In this document: piece after piece, positions 61,276 through 64,000 of the stretch
Layout of the letters: every line of letters begins with the position of its first letter
Position numbering within the stretch: position 1 is the stretch's first letter
NCBI GenBank assembly: GCA_910574455.1
Contig: CAJSYZ010000008.1
Span: 1,552,707 to 1,616,706, forward strand
Reading direction: 5' to 3'
Source of the DNA: Trichaptum fuscoviolaceum
Lineage: Eukaryota > Basidiomycota > Agaricomycetes > Hymenochaetales > Trichaptaceae
DNA length: 64,000 nt
Made by a program: the position numbers and the translations under genes
Notes under the pieces: generated by a model
What the model saw: the letters and a program-made list of their open reading frames with translations, nothing else
The model's database searches: none
Told to the model about the DNA's origin: nothing

Positions 61276-64000
61276 ATGAATGTCATCGAAGACAACGCCA
61301 GTACCAACAACAATGTCGGGCCAGCAGTAGCAGTAGCAGCAAACGACGCGCAGGAGCAGGAACAGAAGCAGGAGGCACAGCACCTCCCGATACCAACGCC
61401 CACACCGACCATCCACCGCCTCCCGGTCCTTGTTCCGCGCCCGCACCCCCACCAGCCCATCCGCGCGCTCGACGCCGACGCCTTCGCAGACCTGCACCTC
61501 GCCCACCTCACGTCCGACGTCCCCGACGCGGTGCTCTTCCCCTTCCTCCACGGCCTCGAGGGCGACAACGTCCAGCAGAACGCGTTCTTCGCCGCGAGCA
61601 GCGGTCTCGATGTCCGCGCTTCCAGGAACGCGGGTGTCGGTGCGGAGGGTGGAAGCAGCGCTGCAGAGGCGGGGGCGAGGGGGTGGAATGCGTGCGGGTC
61701 CGCAGCGCGCGCGCACTCGCCGAACGTCGTCAAAGTCCCCGAGTACCGCGGCCTCCTCTGGGTCGCATGCGACGAGGAGCAAGACGAGGAGCGATTGCAG
61801 GCCGGGTGTGTGTTCGACCCGCATTTGCACTCGTTCTCGCAGCCGTCACACGACTCCGCTGAGTTTGAGGACGAGGACTTTGATTTCGACGAATACGAGG
61901 ACGAGGAGTTTGAGGATGCGAGCGACGAGCAGGATGGAGAGGACGAGGTGGACGACGACGCGTCCGAGGACGAGCACATGGGAGAGTTGATGCAGCTTGA
62001 CGACGTCCAACAACATTCAGCTGAGGTCGAGAAAAGCAATTCTTTGGAGTCTAATAATGACAATGCAGATCCGGACGACGCAACACATATGCACCCGCAG
62101 GCCCTGCGCAAGCCCACCGCGTCGGCTCCTATCGCTATCCAGACGGGTCCGCACTTCGTGCACAACCATTCCTCGCACCATTACGCATCGTCGTCCTCCC
62201 ATCATCACAACGTGTCCTATGCGCATACACAACATCACCACTCGACCATCAACTTCCCCACGTCCTCATCGTCGCCAGCGTCCCTCGCCTCGCCCTCCTC
62301 GCCTGACGGCGTCGACGAAAATGCGGAAGGATTGGAGTACGACCACGAGGGTGTCCGGCGGCTATCCACGTCGTCTGTCTCGACGGCTGAAACGGTCTCG
62401 AGCTCAGCCTCCGCATCGACCTCCGCCAGCGACTCGACGCACTCGCACTTTGGGTTCCAGAACGACACGAGCTTCGGATTCGGCTCGCGCGCCTCGGGAG
62501 GAGACGAGGGCTTCGTCGCGAGTGCGTCGTATTCGACTACTGCCTCGAGCATCGTGGACTCGCATTTCAAACACGACAAAGAGGGCGAGTTTAACGTGCT
62601 GGGTTCGGACATCTCGTCGCCCACGGACACGGACACGGATGCAGACTTGGCGGGCCTCACGACGCCGTGCACGAGTCCGATGACGGACATCAACATCGAC
62701 GATTGCATCCCGTCTGTGTCATCCCTGCCGCCTTTGACATCGTCTGATTTGGTAATGCCATCTGCCCCTGCGACTGCTGTCCCCTCACACCCACCGCCGC
62801 CGTACACTGCGCAGAGCAGCACGAGCATCGTCACTGTCACCCCCGCCAATGTTGCTGCCCTCACATCTACGCCAAAGGCGGCCGCTTCCACAGCAGCAAA
62901 TGACACACCATCTTCCGGCTCCGTGTCACCCGTCCCCCACACCCCGGACGTCACAGCTCTCGACTCGAATTCCACGCCCTCGTCTACTTCCCAATGCAAG
63001 TCGGCTTCGCCCGCAACAGAGTCTCCACCCGCCGCGATGAGTGCAAAGGAGCTGAAGCGGTTGACTGTGACATCCTCGTTCCGCGCAACTGACCTCTTGA
63101 CGACTGACCCGAGGGATGGCCGACCGATGTTCCTCCCGCCCCGCGTGCCCGATGGGATCAGTCTCCGGAATTTCGGGATCCAGGTGGTGAGTGTTTGTTT
63201 GGATGACATTATTTCCTACCCTTTTCGCGAGACTATTGCCCCTGTTCGCAAAGTTCCGAAAGACGCCCCCATTGCGCTTTCGGAGTCCTTCTACACCTCT
63301 GTTGTGTTCCGTTTTCGCCTTCCATCGTTCGTGGTGCGTAATGTGTGGAGTCGGACGCTGTTTCAGCCATCAGTCGAGATGAGGGCTAGTGGCAGAGTGA
63401 GAGTGGTGCGTTGCTACGAAGTGAAGCGGCGGACTTGCGTTCTTGCTATTCTGGTGGCGCGTGACGTGGGGCTGTAGTTGAGCGAAGAGTGGAGATCGTT
63501 TCGGGTGACTCCTGGCTAGATTAACGTAGTCCGAGTTAGTCTAGTCATTGGGGCGAGAGAATGGCTGATTGACTGTTTGAGCTCTTCCATCTATCCCCGG
63601 AACCTTTTCCTGCATTCTATTGTATCATGGTTTGATTATGCTTGATCTTATCTCACTATTCGATCCTTGTTAGCCGATATATGCAACGCTCTCGGACATT
63701 GTGGTGTACTGCGCAAGCGGCAACATGAAGTCGCGCCGCGCGGCGTTTAACCTGGCGGAGAAGTTCAAGCTAGCGATCGAAAAGAAGGCGGTCGAGAGGC
63801 AGAGGCGGTACGAGGAGGCGGGCGTGGAGGTTGTATGGGTGAAGGGAGGAAGGATGGGGAATGTGGTGCCGGAGGAAGAGGAGAAGCGCGAGGATGATAT
63901 GGATATTGAAGAGGACGAGAGGAGGGATAGCGAAACGGCTAGGAAGCCAAAGGCATATTTGGTATCGTATAATGTCTTTGTGCTGTCCGACCCACTACCT
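61276..64000 (+). CDS. Probable Pps1-like dual-specificity phosphatase, N-terminal part, 3' end outside window
   Basis: Two exons are visible, 61276-63186 and 63674-64000, joined in phase 0 across a 487-nt intron, giving 746 residues. The N-terminal part has VLFPFLHGLEGDNVQQNAFF and VPEYRGLLWVACDE, which resemble the non-catalytic N-terminus of fungal dual-specificity phosphatases of the Pps1 group. A 400-residue acidic then Ser/Thr/Pro-rich and His-rich insert follows. The frame then gives RNFGIQV|PIYATLSDIVVYCASGN, a helical KLAIEKKAVERQRRYEEAG and SYNVFVLSDP at the edge. The catalytic HCxxGxxR domain would lie right of the window, so activity cannot be confirmed. Opposite-strand frames of about 300 codons here reflect the skewed codon composition. 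The name is a moderate guess; the gene itself is convincing. Confidence 0.6.

Noticed and set aside
61153..62165. Long minus-strand frames opposite the phosphatase-like gene (also 62235-63209)
   Set aside because: They are Ser/Cys-rich shadows produced by the acidic and Ser-rich codons of the plus-strand gene, with no domain or intron logic.
61276..64000. Idea that the acidic/His-rich protein is a metal-binding or chaperone factor
   Set aside because: The flanking conserved blocks fit a phosphatase N-terminus better; the His run is a short low-complexity insert.

Overview
This window is nuclear DNA of a filamentous basidiomycete, most likely an Agaricomycete. The genes are split by many short introns (mostly 48-70 nt, GT-AG). 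The fatty acid synthase is a single fused beta-alpha chain. Nearly all proteins are conserved eukaryotic housekeeping factors. The class assignment is inference from gene content; the exon structures are read directly from reading frame and splice sites, and every multi-exon CDS listed as complete sums to a multiple of three.

Layout. 1-12.4 kb: the 3' five-sixths of the fused fatty acid synthase (+), then a convergent Pof1-type nicotinamide-nucleotide adenylyltransferase (-). 12.4-15.2 kb: gene-free. 15.2-22.1 kb: a PX-PB1 protein (+), a convergent Arp10/Arp11-type dynactin actin-related protein (-), and the cohesion factor Ctf8 (+). Arp10 and Ctf8 share a 218-bp divergent promoter with three evenly spaced ACGCGT boxes. 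22.1-27.1 kb: a degenerate accessory stretch with an orphan kinase C-lobe fragment (+), imperfect repeats and a frame-broken F-box/LRR-like gene (-). 27.5-33.6 kb: DEAD-box helicase Dbp5 (+), an unknown coiled-coil protein (+) and MICOS subunit Mic60 (-). 33.6-37.0 kb: a gene-poor gap with a 207-bp-spaced duplication. 37.0-44.2 kb: FRA10AC1 homologue (+), complex I assembly methyltransferase NDUFAF7 (-), ribosome anti-association factor eIF6 (+), a PRXL2/AhpC-TSA-like protein (-) and a possible 42-residue membrane microprotein (-). 44.7-54.1 kb: Avt3-like amino-acid transporter (-), NAD-dependent epimerase (-) and an Adp1-type ABCG transporter (+). 54.1-61.3 kb: a 7.2-kb gene-poor region. 61.3-64.0 kb: the 5' part of a probable Pps1-like dual-specificity phosphatase, running off the window.

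The genes do not form a biosynthetic cluster. Functionally they cover lipid synthesis, NAD supply, mitochondrial architecture and complex I assembly, mRNA export, ribosome maturation, dynein/dynactin transport, sister-chromatid cohesion and membrane transport. I found no convincing new multi-gene system. The best leads are the ACGCGT array beside Ctf8, an apparent one-base frame problem in eIF6, the PX-PB1 protein and the unknown coiled-coil protein, the loss of one cysteine in the PRXL2-like protein, the orphan kinase fragment, and the small membrane ORF at 44.1 kb. No tRNA, rRNA, CRISPR array or intact transposon was seen.
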